NCBI RefSeq assembly: GCF_000787575.1
Contig: NW_012236516.1
Location: 321,834-342,534, forward strand
Direction: 5' to 3'
Length of the DNA stretch: 20,701 nucleotides
Source: Acytostelium subglobosum LB1
Lineage: Eukaryota; Evosea; Eumycetozoa; Acytosteliales; Acytosteliaceae
In this document: positions 9,594 to 18,194 of the stretch, piece by piece
Layout of the letters: every line of letters begins with the position of its first letter
Numbering within the stretch: position 1 is the first letter of the stretch
Notes under the pieces: model-generated
The model's database searches: none
Seen by the model: only the letters and a program-made list of their open reading frames with translations
Told to the model about the DNA's origin: nothing
Translations under genes and position numbers: made by a program

Positions 9594-10757
9594 TTATTGG
9601 CAACCCATCTGTCTTGGCAACACCTTGACATCTCCATTCTCCAAGACCACATACTTGTCAGTGTCCTTCATGATCTTGTTGGCAAACAGTTGCTCGATTG
9701 ACTCTCTGACCTTGGCGTGCTGCACGTTGATGATCCTCTGTTTGATGTCATTCAAGGGAATGATGTCGCCAGCCTGGTACTGCTTGACGATGGCGTTGAT
9801 CTCCTTTCTCCAGGCCAGGTTCTTGATCTTGATCTTCTCCATCTTCCTCTCGACCTTGGCCTCCATCTTCTGGATGTGAGCGTCCTTCTTGTGGAGATGG
9901 GCCTCCAAGTGCGACCTCTTCCTCTCGAGACCGGCGATCTTTCTGTCGAAGCAAGCCTGCTTCCTCTCCAACTTGGCCTCATACTTCTGCTCCAGATGTG
10001 GGAACTTGTTGTCGAGACACGATTGCTTCTTGGCAAGCTTCATCCTCATCTTCTCGATCTTGGCGTCCATCTTCTCGACCATCCTCTGGATCTTGAGCTC
10101 CCTTTTCTCGATCTTCTGGGCCAGCTTGGACTCGTGACAGTGGTCCTCAGACTTGTTATGGTGACTCTGGCAACGATCATATGGACTGCCCTCAACGTAT
10201 CCTGGGTGCTTGCTCTCCATCTTGGCGATCTTCTTCATGATCTTGTCTTGGACACGTTGGTTGAAGCATCCAATACCACCCTGCATTGGGCCTTGACCTT
10301 GCATTGATGGATGGCCGTGACCATGTGGGCCATGATGTCCATGATGTCCATGATGACCATGATGAGCACCGTGATGACCGTGATGACCGTGATGGCCGTG
10401 ATGGCCGTGATGTCCAAAGCGACCATGTGGACCATGACCATGTGGACCGTGACCATGTGGACCGTGACCATGAGGACCAAAGTGTTGACCAGGGTGCATG
10501 GGTGGAGCTGGTTGGTAGTAATACTGTTGCTGTGGATGCTGACCATGGGCACAGGGTGCGGCATTACCAGGAGCTGCAGAACAAACTGGATAAATTGGAG
10601 CAACAGATGGTGATGATGGGTTGGTTTGTTGAGATGATTGTTGAGAAATATTCATATTGCTTAATGGTTGAACAAGGGAGTTTGCATTATTATTGTTATT
10701 ATTATAATTGTCATAGTTGTTGTTGGCATCATAATCAAGATCTGATTCGTAAGTCAT
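9594..10757 (-). CDS. His/Gly-rich coiled-coil protein, unknown function
   Basis: An intronless 387-residue protein, no family recognised. Residues 11-45 are Asn/Gln/Ser-rich. Residues 88-150 are a His-rich tract built from GPHGH and then GHH units, a likely Cu/Ni/Zn-binding or pH-responsive segment. Residues 163-207 contain scattered Cys and His (CFNQR, DRCQSHH, EDHCHE). About 208-316 is Lys/Glu/Arg-rich with heptad-like spacing and should be a long coiled coil. The final ~70 residues look globular (DIIPLNDIKQRI, IEQLFANKIM, KYVVLENGDVKVLP) and may be a real small domain. There is no signal peptide or membrane segment. The start follows an A-run (AAAAAAATG), as expected. The reading frames on the other strand over this gene mirror its repeats. 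Confidence 0.85.
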   Translation of the reverse strand: MTYESDLDYDANNNYDNYNNNNNNANSLVQPLSNMNISQQSSQQTNPSSPSVAPIYPVCSAAPGNAAPCAHGQHPQQQYYYQPAPPMHPGQHFGPHGHGPHGHGPHGHGPHGRFGHHGHHGHHGHHGHHGAHHGHHGHHGHHGPHGHGHPSMQGQGPMQGGIGCFNQRVQDKIMKKIAKMESKHPGYVEGSPYDRCQSHHNKSEDHCHESKLAQKIEKRELKIQRMVEKMDAKIEKMRMKLAKKQSCLDNKFPHLEQKYEAKLERKQACFDRKIAGLERKRSHLEAHLHKKDAHIQKMEAKVERKMEKIKIKNLAWRKEINAIVKQYQAGDIIPLNDIKQRIINVQHAKVRESIEQLFANKIMKDTDKYVVLENGDVKVLPRQMGCQ

Positions 10758-11724
10758 TTTTTTATTATTGGTTGATGGTTATTATTATTATAATTATTAT
10801 ATTTAAATATTGATTGGATTGATATAGTGTGATTAATTGATAGAGAATGGTAGTTATAAATATGTATTGTCCTTGGTATTGATAAAATTGATACAATTGA
10901 TTGATAAAAGTGATTTGGAATCACTTGGTGTATAAATACATTTGGGTTATGTTCCCGTGTTGACAAGAACAAGACGGTCCGACTCGCAATCAATGTTGAG
11001 TATGTGGATCACCAAAACTACCACACACTTGTCCCTTGAGAATAAGGAACAACGCCTACTCCTACATGCATTTGCCAAAATAATAAATGGGTTTTGTTAT
11101 GTATCTCACTCATTCCATCTCATTCATGTTATTTTATCAATCGGTGATGATCGTATACACATAACAAACAATATCATTCCTCTTCTTCCTCCTTGTACCA
11201 ATCTTCCCAAGCCTAGGATTATCGATTCACTCTCCTACACTTGTCTTAACAGGATATATTCGATAGAAACAACAACAACAGCAGGTTGACATAATCATGA
11301 TGAGTTAGATTCATTCAAAGCCAATGGTCAAATGAGGAAGTTCATTGTTTACTTTACTTACTTACTTAAACAAGGGTGGACACTGTAATATGGCCGTTCC
11401 CAAAATGACAGTAGGCGCAGCACTACATACTTTTTAAGTTGTACACAACTAACATTCATTATTAGTAACTTACTATCTCTAACTGAATTTTATTATTGTC
11501 CTCTCTTCGTAGGGGTTGGTGTGTGGTTGTGTTTAGCTATGAGTCGCCCGAAATGGTGTTGATCTTGGAATGATTTGATTCGAAACAACCAGTGACTGAG
11601 TAAGCGAAGGAATAAGAAACAACTCAAAACATCTTATTTATTCATACTTTCATTCATTCACTCATAACTACAACTACTACTTCATTAATTATATTTATAT
11701 TTATATTTGTACATAATATATACA
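10758..11724. promoter_or_regulatory. Long divergent intergenic region
   Basis: About 970 bp between the His-rich gene (-) and the NAPE-PLD-like gene (+), with no convincing gene. The first ~110 bases are AT/trinucleotide-rich leader of the His-rich gene. A TATAAATA box-like sequence is at 10931-10938, followed on + by about 45 codons without stop ending at 11037 (includes VDKNKTVRLAINVEYVDHQ), too short to call. The segment 11300-11560 is mixed-composition with a (TTAC) run near 11353-11367. A/T-rich leader sequence precedes ATG 11725. Confidence 0.35.
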
Positions 11725-12887
11725 ATGCAATCAACTGAAGAAGATAAACAATCACACTTGTCATTCGCAAGTACACCATCATCCAATTCATCAGTGTCTG
11801 ATGAATCAGGTGATGTTGAGGTCACAAGCCCACCACCAAAGACAATGACCAAGTTTCACAATGGAAGATATATCAATCCATACCGTCCAGAGGGTGTCCC
11901 CTATCTAGAGTATGTGTTATCACTTCACTCCACTCACATCAATCAATCATTCTACCTCACTCAATCAATCACTCAATTAGTTTCATTAAATGGAACCTTT
12001 CAAGAAAGTCAGTAAAGCCATTAACAGAACATGAGAAGAAGGTTGATCACCCTGTGTTGAAGGTCGACTTGGGACATCTGGCGACGCCAGTACAGGACAG
12101 CTCATTGCGAATGACATGGATCGGTCATTCAACATTCTATGTACAGTTTGCAGGTGTCAACTTCTTGACTGATCCTGTATGGGCAGAGCGTGCCTCTCCC
12201 GTCTCCTTTGCAGGTCCAAAGAGGTTGCGTCCTGTACCCTGTTCACTGGACGACCTGCCACAACTCGACTTTATCATTCTCAGTCACGACCACTTTGATC
12301 ATCTATGCATCGACACTGCAAAGAAGATTGGCAATCGAGCCAAGTGGTACATACCTGTGGGCAGGAAGCCTTGGTTCAACGCGATTGGTATCACCAATCT
12401 CGAGGAGCTTGAATGGTGGCAGGAGGCCGACTTTAATGGCCGCATCAAGGTGGTCTGTGTGCCATGCAGCCATCACAGTCAGCGATCACCAATCGACAGG
12501 AACGTCAGTCTTTGGTGCTCTTGGATCGTCGTGGACAAGACCACACAGAAGAAATACTATCACAGTGGCGACACAGCATATTGCTCGGCATTCAAAGAGA
12601 TTGGACATCACTACGGTCCCATCGACCTGAGTTGCATTGCGATCGGAGCATACGAACCAAGATTCTTTATCAAGAACTTCCATATCAATCCCGAGGAATC
12701 AGTGATGGTACACAAGGATATCAAATCAATACGCAGTGTTGGCATGCATTGGGGTACATTCATTCTCACTGACGAACCAATAATGGAACCACCAAAGTTA
12801 TTAAGAGAGGAAGCGACCAAAGCCAACCTGACGGAGGACGAGTTCACCGTCATGAAGATTGGTGAGACCAAGACTTACAATCTGTAG
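11725..12887 (+). CDS. napepld: NAPE-PLD family phospholipase D
   Basis: A 363-residue zinc metallo-beta-lactamase-fold enzyme from exons 11725-11909 and 11981-12887. The 71-bp intron (GTATGT...TTAG) joins PYL-D-FIKWN. The family cleaves N-acyl-phosphatidylethanolamine to N-acylethanolamine and phosphatidate. Diagnostic segments are TWIGHSTFYV, FLTDPVWAERASP, GPKRLRPVPC, the metal motif SHDHFDH (His164, His166, Asp168, His169), HSGDTAYCSAFKEIG, IGAYEPRFF and MHWGTF. These follow human NAPE-PLD closely, including the PC/EP residues specific to this branch. The N-terminal ~45 residues are Ser/Thr-rich and polar, with no signal peptide. Substrate in amoebae may be broader than in mammals. Confidence 0.92.
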
Positions 12888-12920
12888 CAGTAAATCGATC
12901 ATTAATAATTGTTAAATATA

Positions 12921-13162
12921 TATTTATCACATGGGTTGCTGCGGAAGTACTCAACAATCTTGCTGAGTTCGGCAGAGGTGAAGACTCGACCTTCAATTGT
13001 CAAACCTCGTAGTGCACTGCTGTCATTGATCGGGCCGTACCTTGCAAAGAACTCACCTGCTCCCAATGTCAATAGAGGGTACTGCAAGGGTTGTCGATCC
13101 TTCACCCCTGACGAGCTTGACAAGATTGTCGAGTTCTTCTGCAGCAAGCCATGTGATAAATA
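12921..13162. repeat. Imperfect ~74-bp inverted repeat with coding-like arms
   Basis: Arm 1 (12921-12994) and arm 2 (13089-13162) are reverse complements at roughly 80% identity, separated by 94 bp. Read outward, both arms encode the same peptide: FTSAELSKIVEYFRSNPCDKY on the minus strand (arm 1) and FTPDELDKIVEFFCSKPCDKY on the plus strand (arm 2). The minus strand continues open inward (GAGEFFARYGPINDSSALRG) and ends in TAA just outside arm 1. So the repeat seems to derive from the 3' end of a gene duplicated head to head. No full gene or ATG-led model fits. The protein family is not recognised. Confidence 0.75.
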
Positions 13163-13221
13163 TGCAAAAATCAAGGTCCATTTCCTACACTGCTGAAGAG
13201 GATACTTTAATGGTCTGCGCT

Positions 13222-13229
13222 TGACGTCA
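13222..13229. promoter_or_regulatory. CRE-like palindrome TGACGTCA
   Basis: A perfect TGACGTCA (consensus bZIP/CREB site) lies between the inverted repeat and the tRNA terminator. No pol II gene start is near it, so a regulatory role is doubtful. Confidence 0.25.
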
Positions 13230-13243
13230 GCGTCGCGGAGGAG

Positions 13244-13258
13244 AAAAAAAAAAAAAAA
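13244..13258 (-). terminator. Pol III terminator of tRNA-Thr
   Basis: Fifteen consecutive A on the plus strand, i.e. T15 on the minus strand, begin 15 bases beyond the tRNA 3' end. This is a strong RNA polymerase III stop. Confidence 0.85.
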
Positions 13259-13273
13259 GATTAATAGGTTATT

Positions 13274-13345
13274 GGCTCCACGGAGAATCGAACTCCGGAC
13301 CTCAGGTTTACAAGACCTGCGCACTGCCATCTGTGCTATAGAGCC
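13274..13345 (-). tRNA. tRNA-Thr (UGU)
   Basis: A complete 72-nt intronless cloverleaf on the minus strand. The acceptor stem is GGCTCTA/TGGAGCC with one T-G pair. The D stem is GCAC/GTGC. The anticodon arm is CAGGT-CTTGTAA-ACCTG with anticodon TGT, reading ACA (Thr). The variable loop is 5 nt. The T arm is CGGAG-TTCGATT-CTCCG. CCA is not encoded, as expected in eukaryotes. Flanks show no tRNA-targeted retroelement. Confidence 0.96.
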
Positions 13346-13538
13346 GTCAAAAATTCCGAATGATTTTCCTCATAATTTATGCCGTATTTTTGGGATTTTC
13401 TAATGTTTAAAATGTATATTTCCATAATAATATATATCCAGACTTTGGATGAATAAAGTAGTAAATCAACTTATTCCATTTACATTTGGATCATATCTTT
13501 TCCTGTAAACTACCTTTACCAATACCAATGATTAAAAG

Positions 13539-13548
13539 TTGGCGCCAA
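13539..13548. promoter_or_regulatory. E2F-like palindrome upstream of rfc2
   Basis: TTGGCGCCAA is a perfect 10-bp palindrome matching the core of the E2F/DP site (TTTSSCGC on both strands). It lies 81 bp before the rfc2 ATG in an otherwise AT-rich promoter. Replication genes are classic E2F targets, and dictyostelids have E2F/DP and an Rb-like protein. Binding is inferred. Confidence 0.6.
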
Positions 13549-13628
13549 GATTCAGATTCAAATTATTGTTCATTTATAACTTACCTTCATACATACTCCA
13601 TAAATATATATAAATAATTAGATTGGAA

Positions 13629-14710
13629 ATGATGTCTACAACTACAACAATAGCAGCAACATCTGCTGAGAAGGATTCACTGTTACCATGGGTAGAGAAG
13701 TATAGACCCAAAGAAATCAAAGACATTGTTGGAAATGAAGAGACTGTCTCTCGTCTACAAAGTATATCAAAGGATGGCAATCTACCAAATATCATTATAT
13801 CCGTATGATCAAACATTCATATATATACTTGATTGATCATTCATACTCATACTCAATCAATCTACTTCTACAGGGTCCACCAGGTACAGGTAAAACAACT
13901 AGTATACTATGTCTTGCACAAGCATTGCTGGGACCAAACTATAGAGATGCTGTATATGAGTTGAATGCATCGGATGATCGTACGTTGGATGTTGTACGTG
14001 ACAAGATCAAGTCGTTTGCACAAAAGAAGGTGACACTGCCACCTGGACGACACAAGATCATCATTCTAGACGAGGCGGACAGTATGACATCGGGCGCACA
14101 ACAAGCACTGCGTCGTATCATGGAGATATACTCGTCGACCACACGTTTCGCACTGGCGTGCAATCAGTCGACCAAGATCATCGAGCCCATCCAATCGAGA
14201 TGTGCCGTGCTGCGATACACACGTCTCTCTGACTCGCAGATCCTCAAGCGTCTGCTCGAGGTGATTGCGGCCGAGGGCGTGCCACACACCAACGACGGCC
14301 TCGAGTCGATCATCTTCTCGGCCGAAGGTGATATGCGTCAGGCGCTCAACAACCTCCAGTCAACATTCACAGGCTTTGAGCTGGTCAATGCCGAAAACGT
14401 CTTCAAGGTGTGCGACCAACCGCACCCAGTCATTGTACAGAACACGCTGCTCAAGTGTGCCGAGGGCAACTTCAAGGAAGCCTACGACTTTACCAAGGCC
14501 CTGTACGCCAAGGGCTACAGTCCAATCGATATCATCACCACATTCTTCAAGGTGGCCAAGAGTTTGTCGCTGCCCGAGTACCAGAAGCTCGAGTTCCTCA
14601 AAGAGATTGGTAACACCAACATGCGAGTGTCTGCCGGTGTTAACTCACTACTGCAGCTCTCTGGTCTGCTTGCCAGACTCTGTAGTATCTCTTTGTCTAT
14701 TAAGAAATAA
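13629..14710 (+). CDS. rfc2: Replication factor C subunit 2
   Basis: A 336-residue AAA+ clamp-loader subunit from exons 13629-13802 and 13874-14710; the 71-bp intron falls just before the Walker A motif. RFC loads PCNA at primer-template junctions. Motifs are the RFC box [19 protein letters not shown], Walker [11 protein letters not shown] (residues 59-68), ELNASDDR, Walker [11 protein letters not shown], the arginine-finger SRC in [22 protein letters not shown] and the C-terminal collar with [16 protein letters not shown]. The match to human RFC2 (yeast Rfc4) is close along the whole length, including [23 protein letters not shown] 13632 follows immediately and is an alternative start. Codon use is markedly GC-richer in exon 2. 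It converges with the LAMTOR4-like gene 151 bp downstream. Confidence 0.96.
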
Positions 14711-14861
14711 AGTCAACTACCCTGAGACCAACATTCATTCGAGTCTATAGTCTCATTCAGTCTCGCTGTCTATAACTTCAAACACCTGTTATAGGTGTCT
14801 GTTGCTGTTTTATTGTGGAGGTAGGTGATGCTAACGTGTCTGACAAGATGAAAGAACCAAG

Positions 14862-15350
14862 TTACTGTACAACAACAAACACCTTGTTGTTTGCAATGGA
14901 CACTACGTAGGTTTGATCCGAGTATATAACTGTATGAATGATTGAATGATTGAGTAAATGAACATGAGTGAATGAACTAATGAATGAGATTGCCCAACAC
15001 TGTGATCAAACATACGTGACAATCTCTTGAAGTCCTGCTTGTTTGAAGATGTGATGATATTGATATCTTGCAGCATTGATAGGATGGTCTTGGCAAACTC
15101 CTTCTTCTCTGATTGCAATACACCAGCGCTCTATAAAGTATTTGTACAATGTGATGTCAGTCGCATGTTCATAACCTGTCAAACATGGCCAGTAGTCATC
15201 AATCAATCTGTCTGTCCATTTGTATGAATGAATGAATGACACTGCCTGTCAGTCCTGTCTACCTGTTTATCAACATACAGAGAGTATATTGGCTTCGAAA
15301 TCCAAGGTCATTGAACCCTTAAAGTCCTTCAAGATATCTGATTCGCTCAT
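14862..15350 (-). CDS. lamtor4: LAMTOR4-like Ragulator subunit
   Basis: An 84-residue protein split into three short exons: 15350-15279 (24 codons), 15130-15016 and 14929-14862. Introns are 148 and 86 bp (GTATGT...ATAG, GTATGT...ACAG). All phases agree and the stop is TAA. The C-terminal part FKRLSLIYSDQTYVVSIANN followed by KVFVVV parallels human LAMTOR4 (FKRLSVVF...VTV...RVFVV). The N-terminal half has the ILSSAGVLQSE...AKTILSML pattern of the same roadblock-like fold. LAMTOR4 is one of five Ragulator subunits that anchor Rag GTPases on lysosomes for TORC1 signalling. Length is slightly below the human 99 residues. The acceptor of intron 1 is the least certain point; other AGs break the frame. 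Confidence 0.75.
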
Positions 15351-16139
15351 TCTATATTATATATATATGTATAAGTAATAATGTATTTATGTTTATGAAT
15401 AACTTTGATGAATCAATTGTGTGTTTGAAGACGATTCACAAGAGCATTCCAAACACCTTTTTTCTATTTTTTCAAAGATCTGCTCCTCACTTCTTGCCCT
15501 TTCATCTCCTTTAGCTCCTTATTCAATGTTCATGTTAATTGACCTTGTGACTTATTTGTTATATAAAATTATATTATTACGATATTTACTTTATCCTTAT
15601 TCAGTTCGGTTCTGTTGTTGATGTGATATTTTGAGTCGACTAGATAATTTCGGTAAACGTGCGCACTTGATGGACCTACACCCCCTTTGACCACGTGTTT
15701 GGGGACGTGTCCCTTCGAACCATCAACGAATCAAACAAAGTCATCGACTACTTCTATTCGTTCATACATACGGGACTACTAGGAGCCGGTGATTGGGGAG
15801 GGAGGCTTGTGTAGGCAGCCAGTCTCTTCACTCATTACAAGTCAAGGTGTGTTGTGGCTTACTTAGTTACTACCCTCACCACTATCCCCAAACAACACTA
15901 TCAACACTTCACCACCCCACCCTTCTATCTTTGCTTTATGCAACAACAACAACAACACTCTGCTCACTCACTATCTATCCTGCAAGCAAACAAACAAACA
16001 AGGTCGATAAACACATACATCGTCATTCTTTGTTTGTTATTACAGACTGAACATGTGATCTAATCATTTGGTATCATTATCTATTATATCTATATATATA
16101 TATACATTTATTATCATTAATAATAAATACATACATATA
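15351..16139. promoter_or_regulatory. Divergent intergenic region, LAMTOR4 / NRAMP
   Basis: About 790 bp. AT-rich near both starts, with TA dinucleotide runs at 15355-15370 and 16088-16104. A GC-richer patch at 15650-15850 has a GTGCGCAC palindrome (15659-15666), a CACGTG E-box (15692-15697), a bulged hairpin (ACACCCCC 15678-15685 with GGGG-AC-GTGT 15701-15710) and a 47-codon stop-to-stop frame at 15671-15811. CAACAACAA repeats occur near 15940. No gene is called. Confidence 0.35.
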
Positions 16140-18194
16140 ATGGTCGAATCAAATAATAATAATAATGATGTTCCACCAACACCAGATATTCAACAACAAC
16201 ATGATCACGATGTTGATCATGATGAAAGGAAATATCATAATCAGAATAGTATAGAGAGTATAGAGTTGGATATATTATCATCATCACCAAATAAGAATAA
16301 CGATCATGAATGCAACGACGAAGAATACCAAGACGACTTGGATATAGGTGCAGACGAAATCGAATCAACAACATATTATCATCCAGATGGAAAGAAGAAA
16401 TCATCATCTCGCTATTGCCAACTTATTAAACCAAGTGACAAAGAGTCTGAGACCGACCAAACCGTGCTGATACCAAATGAGTATGTCTAGTCTCATCTGG
16501 ATTTCCGACGCGACCCCACAGCACGGTCGACCATTCATTCGGCTCGGACCATCACCATTCCTAATAAGGCAACTCCTCCACATCAACTAGGAACAAAGGC
16601 TTTAGTATCAAGAAACTATTCAGCTTCCTTGGACCGGCAGTCTTTGTTTCAATTGGGTACATGGACCCAGGCAACTGTACGTGTATCATTCCAAAGATGG
16701 CGCCAATCCAACTCATATTCTGACACAATCAATCAATCTCAAACAGGGGCGACAGACTTGGAGGGAGGTAGTAGATTTGGATACCAACTGGTATGGGTAT
16801 TGCTTATGAGTAATATTATGGCCATGTTGTTACAGATACTTTCGTTTAAGATTGCGTTGGTCACGAAGAAGGACTTGGCTCAGATGTGTGGATCAGAATT
16901 CCCAAAGGCTATCAAGTATGTGTTGTGGGTCATCATTGAGATTGCAATCACATCGACAGACTTGGCCGAGGTCATTGGTACGGCCGTAGCACTGCAGATT
17001 CTGTTTGGAATACCATTGATTGCTGGAGTCCTCATCACTGCCCTGGACACACTGCTCTTCCTACTCATTCAGCGATGGGGCATTCGCAAGCTCGAGTTCA
17101 TCGTACTCGGACTACTCACAATCATTGCCTTTTGCTTCATTGTCGAGTTGTTCATGAGCAAGCCCAACGCAAAGGACGTGTTTAAAGGATTCATCCCAAC
17201 GCTGTCCAAGGACAGTATCATGCCTGCCATCGGTATCATTGGTGCGACGATCATGCCACACAATCTATTCCTACACAGTGGCGTTGTCAAGTCTCGCAAG
17301 ATTGGCAAAGACAATGCATCAGTCAGGCAAGCATTCAAATATAACATTATCGATACAGTGGTTGCCCTCAACACTGCATTCTTTGTCAATGCATCGATCA
17401 TCATTTGTAAGTTACCCAGTCAAGTCATCTTCCACCACTTGGATTGACACCCATCCCTCCCTCCATCCAATCATAGTGGCTGGTGCCGTCTTTTATGAGA
17501 ATGGCGTGGAGGTATCAGATCTGAGCGATGCTTATAAGCTGTTGGAGAATATTATGAACTCAAAGGTGGCATCTATAATGTTTGGTGTTGGATTGCTATG
17601 TGCTGGACAGGCTTCAACCATCACCGGTACAATGGCAGGACAGATTGTAATGGAGGGATTCATACAGATTAAGCTACCCCCTTGGGTACGGCGACTTGTC
17701 ACTCGATTGTTGGCCATCATCCCAGCAGTCATTGTCATTCTTGCAATGGGTCCTAGTCAAGTGTACAACCTATTGATCATCTCCCAAGTCATCCTATCAA
17801 TTGCCCTACCCTTCGCAATCGTTCCACTTATCAAGTTCACCTCTGATCGAGAGATCATGGGTGAGTTTGTCAACAGGATATGGGTAAGTTAAACGCCAAT
17901 CACTCATTCAATAATATGACATGGACTAACACTTTCCTTTCATTCTTAAAGATAACCGTTGCAGCAATCATAATTGCATTGATATTGATTGGATTGAACA
18001 TGATGGCTATTGTTCAGTTGATTCAAGAACTGATCGAGACGGGTTTGGTTGCAGCCATCCTCACGTATATATTTATTGTGCCACTGGTTGTGGCGTTTGT
18101 ACTGCTACTGGTATGGGTCATCTTTTACAAGCAGACTCCAACCATTATCAAGTTCATCAAATGTAGGGTCCTTGGGGGTGTTGGAACTTATTAG
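16140..18194 (+). CDS. nramp: NRAMP divalent metal transporter
   Basis: A 578-residue proton-coupled Fe/Mn transporter from exons 16140-16480, 16591-16676, 16747-17406, 17477-17883 and 17952-18194; introns are 110, 70, 70, 70 and 68 bp counting the four gaps as 110, 70, 70 and 68. The metal-site motifs are intact: DPGNW in TM1 (SIGYMDPGN, spanning the exon 2/3 junction) and IMPHNLFLHS in TM6. About 11-12 hydrophobic segments follow, with GQASTITGTMAGQ in TM9-10. In D. discoideum NRAMP proteins act on phagosomes and the contractile vacuole and restrict intracellular bacteria. The first ~145 residues form a polar, Asn/Asp/Glu/Ser-rich cytosolic extension with DHDVDHDE. DPGNWATDLEGGS is closer to MntH/plant-type than to animal NRAMP (DPGNIESD). 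The last 38 coding bases overlap the opposite FNIP gene. Confidence 0.93.

Noticed and set aside
9717-10813. Plus-strand open frames rich in Asp/His/Met/Leu over the His-rich gene
   Set aside because: They mirror the repeats of the minus-strand gene, which has the better start, domain order and stop.
10942-11289. 115-residue plus frame in the long intergenic region
   Set aside because: It opens with TTG, has no family resemblance, and its second half is Ser/Ile/His-rich like translated noncoding DNA.
12902-13330. 142-residue minus-strand frame through the inverted repeat
   Set aside because: It runs through the tRNA, its T15 terminator (poly-Phe) and the antisense of arm 2; only its 3' third looks coding, so it is treated as a remnant.
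13160-13400. tRNA-targeted retroelement next to tRNA-Thr
   Set aside because: No long terminal repeats, reverse transcriptase or integrase fragments are visible; only the inverted coding repeat is present.
15421-15621. 66-residue plus frame beginning with GTG
   Set aside because: No ATG, hydrophobic composition expected from T-rich DNA, and no supporting signals.
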